From: an uncultured Verrucomicrobia subdivision 3 bacterium
Lineage (GTDB): Bacteria > Verrucomicrobiota > Verrucomicrobiia > Limisphaerales > UBA11358
NCBI GenBank assembly: GCA_903888765.1
Contig: CAISVF010000029.1
Coordinates: 1-34,925 of the forward strand
Reading direction: 5' to 3'
Length of the DNA: 34,925 bases
Below the pieces are notes generated by a model. The model was not told where the DNA came from. It was given only the letters and a program-made list of their open reading frames with translations, and searched no databases. The position numbers and the translations under genes were made by a program. Each line of letters opens with the position of its first letter. Positions within the stretch are counted from its first letter, which is position 1. Positions 8,652 to 16,431 of the stretch are shown here, piece after piece.

Positions 8652-9227
8652 ATGAATAAATCAACCCATTCCTCCCAACCAGGCAGCGTCATCAGCCGGC
8701 CCGAAGCCAAAGCTCGCTGGAATCCTTATTTAGTCGGCATGGGGATTGGCGTCTTGAGCTGGTTCGCGTTTGGCGTCCTCGATGAACCGCTGGGTATTTC
8801 TACGGCCTTGTCGTCAGCCTCGAGCGTTTGTGCCCTTCCGGTGATCGGTGCCGAGGGTGTGGCGCATAACGCCTATTGGGCCAAAAACCCGCTGAAATGG
8901 AACGGCGGCATGTTGCTGCTCACGGGCACATTTCTAGGCAGTCTATTGAGTGTGCTGGTCAGCCATACGTTCAGGCTGGAGAAAGTCCCGATCACCTGGC
9001 AAAAGCAATTCGGTGGTTCCCCGGCGAAGCGTTTCGTGGCGGCTTTCTTCGGCGGCGTCATCATCATGTTTGGAGCCCGCCTGGCTGGCGGTTGCACGAG
9101 CGGACACGGCATCAGCGGTTCGCTCCAGTTGGCGTTAAGTAGTTGGACCTTCTTCCTGACTATGTTTGCCTCTGGTATCGTGACGGCTCTCCTTCTTTTT
9201 CCCAAACGCGTGGATTCCTCAAAATAA
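8652..9227 (+). CDS. YeeE/YedE family sulfur-compound transporter, first half
   Basis: The 191-residue membrane protein has about four hydrophobic segments (around residues 25-42, 80-102, 127-142 and 155-180). The signature GARLAGGCTSGHGISG near residue 143 carries the Cys-containing loop of the YeeE/YedE (TsuA, COG2391) family, which moves thiosulfate or related sulfur species through conserved cysteines. At 191 residues it is a half-length protein, and the partner half follows 24 bp downstream. This matches the split PmpA/PmpB type of transporter that is often linked to ArsR regulators and rhodaneses. The start at 8652 lies just downstream of the ECF-type promoter. The substrate is inferred, not shown. 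Confidence 0.88.
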   Translation: MNKSTHSSQPGSVISRPEAKARWNPYLVGMGIGVLSWFAFGVLDEPLGISTALSSASSVCALPVIGAEGVAHNAYWAKNPLKWNGGMLLLTGTFLGSLLSVLVSHTFRLEKVPITWQKQFGGSPAKRFVAAFFGGVIIMFGARLAGGCTSGHGISGSLQLALSSWTFFLTMFASGIVTALLLFPKRVDSSK

Positions 9228-9251
9228 ACCCGCTCGCTTATTTCTCGAATC

Positions 9252-9845
9252 ATGAATTTTCCTGTGTCGGCTGAAACTGCCCGCTGGCTTGCGCTTCCCT
9301 TGGGTTTGGTTTTTGGCGTCCTGTTGCATCGCGGCGGGGTCGCTAACTACAACGTGATTGTGAACCAGTTCCGGTTCAAGGATTTTACCGTTCTTAAAGT
9401 CATGTTCACGGCCATCATTGTCGGTGGCATCGGCGTGCTGCTGCTGAAAAGCACTGGCCACGCACAATATCATATCAAGCCGGCCAACATGCTCGGTGTG
9501 GTGCTGGGCGCCACGCTTTTCGGCGTGGGTATGGTGCTCTATGGTTATTGTCCCGGTACGGGCGTGGCGGCGATGGCCACAGGCAGCCTTCACGCGATGA
9601 TGGGCTTTGTCGGGATGCTGGTGGTCGGCGTGCTTTACGCGCTCAGCTTTACCTGGGTGGAAGCACATGTCCAGTCGGTCGCAGCGCTGGGTAAAGTGCG
9701 CCTCCCAGACATTACCGGCGTGCCGGATTGGGGTTGGTTCATCCTTCTTTCCGCCATTGCTGCCGTGATGTTCTGGCTGTTGGAAACCAGGTTCAAACCC
9801 GCTGCAGACCCGAAGGTTTTGAATGACAGCTCCCGCCAGATTTGA
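9252..9845 (+). CDS. YeeE/YedE family sulfur-compound transporter, second half (DUF6691 type)
   Basis: This 197-residue membrane protein opens with FPVSAETARWLALPLGLVFG and has about five hydrophobic segments. The YGYCPGTGVAAMATGS block near residue 100 holds the second family cysteine. Together with the preceding protein it rebuilds the two pseudo-symmetric halves found fused in TsuA-type thiosulfate channels. A third conserved phrase, LLHRGGVANYNVI, is typical of this half. The two genes are 24 bp apart and surely co-transcribed. Imported sulfur could feed the rhodanese encoded next, an inference from context. Confidence 0.88.
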   Translation: MNFPVSAETARWLALPLGLVFGVLLHRGGVANYNVIVNQFRFKDFTVLKVMFTAIIVGGIGVLLLKSTGHAQYHIKPANMLGVVLGATLFGVGMVLYGYCPGTGVAAMATGSLHAMMGFVGMLVVGVLYALSFTWVEAHVQSVAALGKVRLPDITGVPDWGWFILLSAIAAVMFWLLETRFKPAADPKVLNDSSRQI

Positions 9846-9895
9846 GGCATATGGCTATTTCATGTCCAAAGCGAACTTCGGATGGTAGATTCTTA

Positions 9896-9923
9896 ATTGT
9901 AACTTTTCTCTGATCTGCGGCTC
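9896..9923 (+). promoter_or_regulatory. ECF-type promoter before the small ORF and rhodanese gene (site 3 of 4)
   Basis: ATTGTAACTTT at 9896-9906 and GCGGCTC at 9917-9923 with 10 bp between. The only difference from the other sites in the first block is A for the first T. An ATG follows at 9933 and the rhodanese GTG at 10125, so either a 45-codon ORF or a leader of about 195 nt precedes the rhodanese. Confidence 0.68.
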
Positions 9924-9932
9924 AAAGCCGGC

Positions 9933-10070
9933 ATGGATTGTTTAATATGGATTCTGGCGGGCACCACTAGTCGGCCGATGTTGGCTGCCACGGATGTTTC
10001 TAGCCCGCGTTTATCTCCTAGTTTTCTGTTTCCCTGGCTTTTGTCCGGTAAAGAACTAATAAAGAAATAA
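9933..10070 (+). CDS. Possible small protein of 45 residues
   Basis: An ATG at 9933 opens 45 codons ending in TAA at 10068-10070. The product begins MDCLIWILAGTTSRPM, has a hydrophobic start with one Cys, a Ser/Pro-rich middle and a lysine-rich end (GKELIKK). It resembles no family I know. The case for it is position: its ATG lies 10 bp after the -10 block of the shared ECF-type promoter, the same geometry as the YeeE and DUF2892 genes (13 and 11 bp). It could be a true leaderless small protein, a leader peptide for the rhodanese gene, or chance. Confidence 0.35.
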   Translation: MDCLIWILAGTTSRPMLAATDVSSPRLSPSFLFPWLLSGKELIKK

Positions 10071-10124
10071 TCGGTCGAAAAAACGGCGAACAATGATACA
10101 GCAATTTGTAGGTGTTGGAATACT

Positions 10125-10499
10125 GTGAACGGAATCACAGTTTTACTGATCGCAACCCTCGTTGTGGTGGTGTTTTTTATCAAAAAGTCAGGCCAGATAT
10201 CGGCCCGGGATGCGCTGGAAAAACTCAAAGGCGGGGCGCCCGTTATTGACGTGCGAAGTGCTGCAGAGTTTCGATCCGGTCACTTGGCCCGGTCCGTCAA
10301 TATCCCGCTCGACGAAATTGAATCCGCGCTGCCACTGCGGGTGCCGGACAAACAGCAGGTGCTGCTGTTGCATTGCGCGAGCGGGATGCGCAGCGGCATG
10401 GCAAAAAGCAAATTGAAGGCCATGGGCTATGGTAATGCGCACAACCTCGGCTCGTATGGGCGGGCCGAAAAAATTGTCGCCCAAGCCACTGGTAATTAA
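10125..10499 (+). CDS. Membrane-anchored rhodanese (thiosulfate/persulfide sulfurtransferase)
   Basis: The protein is 124 residues from a GTG start. An N-terminal membrane anchor (ITVLLIATLVVVVFFI, residues 4-19) is followed by one rhodanese domain: PVIDVRSAAEFRSGHLARSV, and the active loop HCASGMRSGMAKSKL with the catalytic Cys near residue 85. Single-domain rhodaneses move sulfane sulfur from thiosulfate, polysulfide or glutathione persulfide to thiol acceptors. The domain faces the cytoplasm or periplasm depending on anchor orientation; the positive KKSG after the anchor favours cytoplasmic. It sits between the YeeE/YedE pair and a thioredoxin gene 10 bp downstream, a coherent sulfur-relay set. 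Confidence 0.9.
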   Translation: MNGITVLLIATLVVVVFFIKKSGQISARDALEKLKGGAPVIDVRSAAEFRSGHLARSVNIPLDEIESALPLRVPDKQQVLLLHCASGMRSGMAKSKLKAMGYGNAHNLGSYGRAEKIVAQATGN

Positions 10500-10509
10500 T
10501 GGATTCAAT

Positions 10510-11082
10510 ATGACCCCGATACTCTTGATTTACCTCGCCATGGGGGCTGCCGTGGGCGGTGCGCTGGGACATTTTCGTCGCTGCCAATCCGGAGCCTGTC
10601 CGCTGATTGCGAATTGGCGGCGGGGTGCACTTTTTGGTGCGCTCATGGGTGTGTTGGTTTATTTCACGACCGGCGGCGGCGAAAATTCCGCGACGATGAA
10701 CCTATCCACTGCGCACGTTAAACACATCACGGAAGCGGAGTTCGCTGCCGAGGTGACGGAAGCGGAGCTGCCGGTCGTGGTGGATTTTTATGCGACCTGG
10801 TGTGGTCCATGCCGTCAACTTGCGCCCCGGATGGACAGTCTGGCGGATCAGTATGCGGGGAAAATTAAGTTTGTGAAAATCAACGTGGACGAATCACCCA
10901 AGCTGGCCAAACAATTCCAGGTCGAGGGCATTCCCCTGCTGGTGTTTCTCCAGCATGGCAAAACCGTGGGCACATCTGTCGGCTTGGCCGCGAAGGATGA
11001 GTTGATCCTGCGACTGGATGCGTTGCTCCACATGAATCTGCCACCTCCGGCCGATCAGCCTGCTTCGGATCAACCTAAATAA
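10510..11082 (+). CDS. DUF6132-thioredoxin fusion protein
   Basis: The ATG at 10510 gives 190 residues. The N-terminal 60 residues form a small two-helix membrane module with the phrase RRCQSGACPLIANWRRG, as in DUF6132 proteins usually encoded alone beside YeeE and rhodanese genes. A thioredoxin domain follows at about residues 75-175 with FYATWCGPCRQLAPRMDSLA, so the redox pair is Cys-Gly-Pro-Cys near residues 97-100. The cis-proline block GIPLLVFLQHGKTV is present and the tail is Pro-rich. The fusion probably tethers thioredoxin to the membrane to reduce persulfides or a transporter Cys. A longer frame from 10429 overlaps the rhodanese and is unlikely. Confidence 0.88.
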   Translation: MTPILLIYLAMGAAVGGALGHFRRCQSGACPLIANWRRGALFGALMGVLVYFTTGGGENSATMNLSTAHVKHITEAEFAAEVTEAELPVVVDFYATWCGPCRQLAPRMDSLADQYAGKIKFVKINVDESPKLAKQFQVEGIPLLVFLQHGKTVGTSVGLAAKDELILRLDALLHMNLPPPADQPASDQPK

Positions 11083-11244
11083 AACCAATTCCCTGGTCGG
11101 CCAATCAAACCGGCGCACGTAACCGGCTGCTGCAGTAATAATTTAACCGATGCTTATGGCTGGGGCGAACAATCGAGTGCGGATTCATCGCCAGCGCTGG
11201 GAATACCAATTGCTGCGCAAGCATGCCAATATACGCCCGTTGTC

Positions 11245-11709
11245 ATGAGTAATGGCTTTGTTGCGCGCGGCGGGCGGTGGGTGGTAGGACAGTTTTTGCT
11301 CCTATGCGCCATAGCCATTTTAGGCATCACTTGTCAGGCAGCGCCGAAGTCGTTGCCCATGGTTTTTTGCGGTAGCGCTTTTTTTGTGGTGTCCGCCATC
11401 TGTGGTTTGTCCGGGACGCTGGCTTTGGGAAGGAATCTGACACCTTTCCCTAGGCCAACTGCGACCGCGATGCTGGTGCAGCATGGCATTTACGCTCGCC
11501 TCCGGCATCCGCTTTACACTGCGGTATTTTGCGCCGTCCTGGGCTGGTCGCTCGTTTGGCAAAGCTGGCCGGCTTTGGCCTTTTCCCTGGCGCTGGGTGT
11601 GTTTTTTGATGCCAAAGCCCGACGGGAAGAATCCTGGCTGCGAGAGAAGTTTCCGGAGTATCCGGATTATGAGCGACGCGTACGTCGATTCATTCCGTGG
11701 ATTTACTGA
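11245..11709 (+). CDS. Isoprenylcysteine carboxyl methyltransferase-like membrane protein
   Basis: This 154-residue protein has hydrophobic segments near residues 12-30, 38-58 and 85-115. The conserved C-terminal core is GIYARLRHPLYTAVF followed by REESWLREKFPEYPDYERRV, the S-adenosylmethionine-binding signature of the ICMT/phospholipid methyltransferase (PEMT-like) group. Bacterial members are common beside sulfur, thiol and metal-resistance genes, where their substrate is unknown. The ATG at 11245 is preceded by a 162-bp gap after the thioredoxin gene. Confidence 0.8.
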   Translation: MSNGFVARGGRWVVGQFLLLCAIAILGITCQAAPKSLPMVFCGSAFFVVSAICGLSGTLALGRNLTPFPRPTATAMLVQHGIYARLRHPLYTAVFCAVLGWSLVWQSWPALAFSLALGVFFDAKARREESWLREKFPEYPDYERRVRRFIPWIY

Positions 11710-11825
11710 TTGACCGTGCGATTCCCGGTTTGCGCATGGCGACCAGTTTTCGTTGAACATTGGCAGTTGCCTTCAGCCTCCATCCTTGTCCGGCTGATTT
11801 AGCCGTATGTCGGTCGTCTGAATCC

Positions 11826-11853
11826 TTTGTAACTTTTCTGCGACTCGCGGCTC
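11826..11853 (+). promoter_or_regulatory. ECF-type promoter before the DUF2892-RND operon (site 4 of 4)
   Basis: TTTGTAACTTT at 11826-11836 and GCGGCTC at 11847-11853 with 10 bp between. The DUF2892 ATG is at 11865, 11 bp after the -10 block. The efflux genes follow with small gaps or overlaps, so this site may drive 11865-17876 as one transcript. Confidence 0.72.
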
Positions 11854-11864
11854 GGTATGAGCGT

Positions 11865-12098
11865 ATGAAACTGCATCTGATTATCCGCCGGTTTGCCGGC
11901 ACGTTCATTCTCGCGAGCCTGGTGCTCGCGCATTACCACAGCCCGAACTGGCTCTGGTTCACCGCGTTTGTGGGCTTTAATCTGCTACAATCATCGTTCA
12001 CAAATTTCTGCCCGCTGGAAATCGTGTTGAAGAAAATGGGCGTGGGCGGGTCTTGCTGTAGCAACGAGAAAAAGTCTGACAGCTCGTGCTGTTTTTGA
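11865..12098 (+). CDS. DUF2892-type inner-membrane protein with a cysteine-rich tail
   Basis: The 77-residue protein starts MKLHLIIRRFAGTFILASLV. It has two short membrane helices and the DUF2892 (YgaP-like) block FVGFNLLQSSFTNFCPLEIV. In other bacteria this module is fused to rhodanese domains or encoded next to them. The C-terminus GGSCCSNEKKSDSSCCF holds two Cys pairs that could bind a metal or form persulfides. The start was set at 11865; a frame open from 11760 lies across the promoter. The gene is 17 bp ahead of the efflux adaptor gene. Confidence 0.85.
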   Translation: MKLHLIIRRFAGTFILASLVLAHYHSPNWLWFTAFVGFNLLQSSFTNFCPLEIVLKKMGVGGSCCSNEKKSDSSCCF

Positions 12099-12115
12099 CA
12101 GAGTTATGTTACTCC

Positions 12116-13135
12116 ATGAAACGCCTTCTGCTTTCAACACTCGTCGCGGCGATTCCGTTTTTCTCAGGTTGCCACAAGGTAGCGGAACAAACCCAAATGG
12201 AATTGCCGTCCGCCACTGTTCGCGTCCAGACCGTAGAGCGCAAGTCGCGCGCCGCTACCGAGGATGTCGTTGGCACGGTGCGCCCGAAATTGAGTTCGGT
12301 GGTGGAGGCGAAAGTCAGCGGGCGCATCGAGCAATTGCTGGTTGTTCCTGGCCAGTTGGTGAAAGCCGGTGAAAAGCTGGTGCTGGTGGATGCGCATGAA
12401 ATCAAGTCGCGACTGGATCAAGCCGCCGCCGCCCGGCAACAGGCTGAGAGCGAATTGAAACGCGACACGGATTTGATGCAGCAGAAAATCCTTTCTGCGG
12501 CAGAATTCGACACCGCGCAGTCCAAGTTTCGCATCGCCGCTGCCGCTGAAGCGGAAGCGAAATCCATGCTCGACTACACCCTGATTGTCGCGCCGTTTGA
12601 CGGGGTCATCACGCGCAAGATCGCCGATGTGGGCGACCTGGCCGCGCCGGGCAAGCCACTACTGCAAATGGAAAACCCCGACACCCTGCGCCTCGAAGCC
12701 GATGTGCCGGAGGCCCTGATCGGCAATGTGAAGCTCGGCGAAAAACTCGCCGTGCATATTGCCGCCGTCACCAGTGAAACTGTAGGCACAGTTGCTGAGT
12801 TGTCCCCCACGGCTGACTCCAACAGCCGCACCTATCTGGTGAAACTGGATTTGGCGGGCGCACCAGGTTTACGTTCCGGGCAATTCGGACGGGTCTCGGT
12901 TCCGGTTGGTGACGTGAGTGCGATTCACGTTTCCGCTGCCGCTGTCATTCAGCGCGGACAGATGGAATTGGTATTTGTCGTGGCGGGAAATCATGCACAA
13001 ATGCGCCTCGTCAAAACGGGGAGTCGCGTGGGCGATGAGATCGAACTGGTTTCCGGGTTGAACTCCGGGGAACAAGTCGTGGTGGATGGTGCGGCGGCAT
13101 TGGCGGATGGGCAATCGGTGAAAATCCAGCCATGA
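12116..13135 (+). CDS. RND efflux periplasmic adaptor lipoprotein (membrane fusion protein)
   Basis: This 339-residue protein has a lipoprotein signal [19 protein letters not shown] with Cys at about residue 19. The family core follows: a barrel-sandwich half ([31 protein letters not shown]), an alpha-hairpin with Gln/Ala/Glu-rich sequence at about residues 105-155, the second half ([20 protein letters not shown]), and beta-barrel and membrane-proximal parts. It links the inner-membrane pump to an outer-membrane channel. Its stop overlaps the pump ATG as ATGA. No TolC-type outer-membrane factor is encoded in the window. Confidence 0.92.
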   Translation: MKRLLLSTLVAAIPFFSGCHKVAEQTQMELPSATVRVQTVERKSRAATEDVVGTVRPKLSSVVEAKVSGRIEQLLVVPGQLVKAGEKLVLVDAHEIKSRLDQAAAARQQAESELKRDTDLMQQKILSAAEFDTAQSKFRIAAAAEAEAKSMLDYTLIVAPFDGVITRKIADVGDLAAPGKPLLQMENPDTLRLEADVPEALIGNVKLGEKLAVHIAAVTSETVGTVAELSPTADSNSRTYLVKLDLAGAPGLRSGQFGRVSVPVGDVSAIHVSAAAVIQRGQMELVFVVAGNHAQMRLVKTGSRVGDEIELVSGLNSGEQVVVDGAAALADGQSVKIQP

Positions 13136-16100
13136 AAGCCGACCCATCCAATTCAGCCGGTGCGTCAGCTGGGATTGCCGGGCGCATTGCGCAGTCGTTC
13201 ATTGATTCCAAGCTGACGCTACTCATTGTGATCGCGTCCCTGCTGCTCGGCGGGTTTGCCGTGGTAATGCTGCCGCGCGAAGAGGAGCCGCAAATCAAAG
13301 TGCCGATGGTGGATGTGCTGGTGGCCATGCCGGGGTTTCACGCGAAGGAAGTCGAGGAGCGCGCCACCCGCCCGATGGAAAAGCTCCTCTGGGAGATTCC
13401 CGGCGTGGAATATATCTATTCGACTTCCAGCGAGGGCCAGTCCACGGTCATCGTGCGCTTCAAGGTCGGCGAAAACATGGAGAGCAGCCTGGTTAAGTTG
13501 AACCAGAAGTTGCAGCAGAATTTCGACAAGATTCCCCACGGCGTTTCCACGCCGTTAATCAAAGCGCGGACAATTGATGATGTGCCGATTCTGGCGCTGA
13601 CCATTCACAGTTCGCATTACGATCACCTCATGTTGCGGCGGCTGGCCGCGCAAGTGGATGATGCGATTAAGCAAGTGCCGTTGGTGGCCGAGACCACCAT
13701 TATCGGCGGCGCACAACGGCAAGTGCGCGTGCTCCTGGACCCGGTGCGGCTGGCGTCGCGCAATCTTTCGCCCGCCGGCCTGGTGCCGATGCTGCAACAG
13801 GCCAATAAGCAATACTCCGCCGGCAGCCTGACCAGCGATAACCATGAAATCATCGTGGAAACCGGCGCATTTTTGCAAACTGCGGATGACGTGGGCAACG
13901 TGATGGCGGGGGCCTATTCCGGCAGGCCGGTTTATCTTCGCGATGTGGCGGATATCAAAGACGGCGCGGAAGAACCGAGCCAATATGTTTTCTTCGGCTC
14001 CGGTTCGGCGGACAAGATTTCCGCCGATGAGCCGGCGGTAACGATCTCCATCGCCAAGCGGCCCGGCGCGAACGCCATTTCCGTCGCCCGGCAGGTCTTG
14101 AAGAAAGTGGACACGCTGAAGGGCTACCTCATCCCGGCGGATGTCCAGGTCAGCGTTACGCGGAATTACGGGGTGACGGCGGAGGACAAATCCAACGAAC
14201 TGCTCTGGCACATGCTGCTAGCGGTGGTCAGCGTGTCGCTTTTGATTCTGGTCGTGCTGGGCTGGCGTGAATCTCTCATCGTGGGGCTGGCGATTCCGGC
14301 GACCCTAGCGCTGACCTTGCTGGTTTTTTATCTTTACGGCTTCACGTTGAATCGCATCACCCTGTTCGCGCTCATTTTCTCCATCGGCATCCTCGTGGAT
14401 GACGCCATTGTCGTGGTGGAAAACATCGTGCGCCATTTCCATCTGCCGGAAAGCAAGGGCCGCAGCCGGATGGCCGTGGCTATTGAGGCGGTGGGCGAAG
14501 TTGGCAATCCGACCATCCTTGCCACCTTCGCGGTGATTGCCGCCGTGCTGCCGATGGCCTTCGTAGGCGGGCTGATGGGGCCGTATATGCGGCCAATTCC
14601 CATTGGGGCGAGTGCGGCGATGTTTTTCTCGCTGGCGATTTCCTTCATCGTGACGCCTTGGGCGGCCATCCGCATTTTGCAATGGCGGAACAAAATTAAC
14701 GCGACTGCCAGCCACGCGCCCGATCGCGAATCCGCCAGCGAAAATTTCTTTGGCCGGATGTATCGCGGGCTGATGACGCCGCTGATTGCCAGCGCCAAAC
14801 GGCGTTATCAATTTCTGGCCGCGCTCGTAGTGCTGCTGCTCGGCTCTATGACCTTGGTCTATGCCGGCTGGGTGAAGGTGAAAATGCTGCCGTTTGACAA
14901 CAAGAGTGAATTTCAAATCATCCTGAACATGCCGGAAGGCAGTTCGCTCGAACTGACCGCCCAGGCCGCCCGTGAAATCGCCTCGACCGTCCGCACTGAA
15001 CCGGAGGTCACGGATTACGAAATTTATGCCGGGGTTGCATCACCGTTCAATTTCAACGGCCTCGTGCGCCATTATTTCATGCGCCGAGGCGCAAGTGTGG
15101 CTGATTTGCAAATCAACCTCGTGCCGAAGAACGAACGCAAAGCGCAAAGCCACGACATTGCCAAGCGCGTGCGTCCGCGCGTGGCGGAGATCGCGGCGAA
15201 ATTTGGCGCTCGCGTGGCCGTGGCTGAGGTGCCGCCCGGCCCGCCGGTGCTACAAACCTTGGTCGCCGAAATTTACGGGCCAACGGAAGAAAACCGTTTG
15301 AAGCTGGCGCATAAGGTGATGGATATTTTCCACAGCACCCCTGGTGTCGTGGACACGGATTGGTATATCGAAGCGGACCAGCCGAAAGTCGAATTCGTGA
15401 TTGATAAGGAAAAGGCGGCGCTGCATGGCATCAGCGCGGAGACGATATCGCAAACGCTGAAAATCGCCGTGGGCGGCGAGTCGGTGGATTTGCTGCACGT
15501 TCCGCGCGAGAAAGAAGACGTAAACATTGTCCTGCAACTGCCGCTCGCCAGCCGCAGCCACCCGGAAGAACTGCTTGCCCTGCGCGTGCGCTCCGGCGAC
15601 GCCAACGCCCTGCCCGAACCCGTCTTGATTGCCACTGGTGGCCAACCGCAAGGTTCGCCGCTGGTGCCTTTGCGCGAGTTGGTGAAAGTGCGTCAAACCA
15701 TCACTGACAAGAGCATCTATCATAAAAATCTGATGCCAGTCACCTACGTCATCGGCGATGTGGCGGGCGTGGTGGAAAGCCCGGTGTATGCCATTTTGAA
15801 AATGAATGAGGCGCTGGCACAGGTCGGCACGCGCGACTGTGGCGGCGACGGGACCCCGCTGAAAATCTATAATGCGGTCCTGCCCTTCTCGGATCAGCAG
15901 CCGTCGCTGAAATGGGATGGCGAATGGCACATCACCATTGAAGTCTTCCGCGACCTCGGCCTGGCGTTCGCCGTCGTGCTCGTGCTGATTTACGTTTTGA
16001 TGGTCGGCTGGTTCAGGTCGTTCCTCACGCCGCTGATAGTGATGGTGGTGATTCCTTTTTCGCTCATCGGTGTGCTACCGGCGCATGGGGTGCTGCACGC

Positions 16101-16431
16101 CTTTTTCACCGCCACTTCCATGATCGGCTTCATGGCCGGCGCGGGCATCGTGGTGCGCAATGCCATTATCCTGGTGGACTTCATCGAGATAAGGCTGGCC
16201 GAAGGTCAGCCGCTATCCGAAGCGGTGATTGAAGCGGGCTTGATCCGCTTCCGTCCCATCCTGCTTACCGCGCTAGCCGTGGTGGCGGGTGCCTCCGTGA
16301 TTCTGACGGATCCCATTTTTCAAGGACTGGCCATCGCGCTGATGGCGGGGAGTTTGATCTCCATGTTCACCGCCCCGGTCCTGGTGCCACTCCTATATTT
16401 CATGGCAAATAATCACCACAAGAAATCATGA
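13132..16431 (+). CDS. RND-family inner-membrane efflux transporter
   Basis: The 1099-residue protein has the AcrB-like layout: TM1 near residues 25-45, a large periplasmic loop, TM2-TM6 at about residues 360-525, TM7 near 560-580, a second loop, and TM8-TM12 at about 945-1095. [14 protein letters not shown] near residue 420 carries the Asp pair of the proton relay of the HAE1 group. It lacks the obvious CusA-type methionine cluster, so a drug, lipid or organic substrate is as likely as a metal. Starts and ends with ATGA overlaps, coupled to the adaptor upstream and the ferredoxin-like gene downstream. Context (sulfur and thiol stress) suggests export of a toxic or thiol-linked compound. Confidence 0.93.
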   Translation: MKADPSNSAGASAGIAGRIAQSFIDSKLTLLIVIASLLLGGFAVVMLPREEEPQIKVPMVDVLVAMPGFHAKEVEERATRPMEKLLWEIPGVEYIYSTSSEGQSTVIVRFKVGENMESSLVKLNQKLQQNFDKIPHGVSTPLIKARTIDDVPILALTIHSSHYDHLMLRRLAAQVDDAIKQVPLVAETTIIGGAQRQVRVLLDPVRLASRNLSPAGLVPMLQQANKQYSAGSLTSDNHEIIVETGAFLQTADDVGNVMAGAYSGRPVYLRDVADIKDGAEEPSQYVFFGSGSADKISADEPAVTISIAKRPGANAISVARQVLKKVDTLKGYLIPADVQVSVTRNYGVTAEDKSNELLWHMLLAVVSVSLLILVVLGWRESLIVGLAIPATLALTLLVFYLYGFTLNRITLFALIFSIGILVDDAIVVVENIVRHFHLPESKGRSRMAVAIEAVGEVGNPTILATFAVIAAVLPMAFVGGLMGPYMRPIPIGASAAMFFSLAISFIVTPWAAIRILQWRNKINATASHAPDRESASENFFGRMYRGLMTPLIASAKRRYQFLAALVVLLLGSMTLVYAGWVKVKMLPFDNKSEFQIILNMPEGSSLELTAQAAREIASTVRTEPEVTDYEIYAGVASPFNFNGLVRHYFMRRGASVADLQINLVPKNERKAQSHDIAKRVRPRVAEIAAKFGARVAVAEVPPGPPVLQTLVAEIYGPTEENRLKLAHKVMDIFHSTPGVVDTDWYIEADQPKVEFVIDKEKAALHGISAETISQTLKIAVGGESVDLLHVPREKEDVNIVLQLPLASRSHPEELLALRVRSGDANALPEPVLIATGGQPQGSPLVPLRELVKVRQTITDKSIYHKNLMPVTYVIGDVAGVVESPVYAILKMNEALAQVGTRDCGGDGTPLKIYNAVLPFSDQQPSLKWDGEWHITIEVFRDLGLAFAVVLVLIYVLMVGWFRSFLTPLIVMVVIPFSLIGVLPAHGVLHAFFTATSMIGFMAGAGIVVRNAIILVDFIEIRLAEGQPLSEAVIEAGLIRFRPILLTALAVVAGASVILTDPIFQGLAIALMAGSLISMFTAPVLVPLLYFMANNHHKKS

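Noticed and set aside
11150-11248. A 32-codon ORF starting MLMAGANNRVRIHRQ that ends in an ATGA overlap with the methyltransferase-like gene
   Set aside because: The overlap is attractive, but the product is short, very basic, without motif or Shine-Dalgarno, and there is no promoter pattern before it. Chance is as likely.
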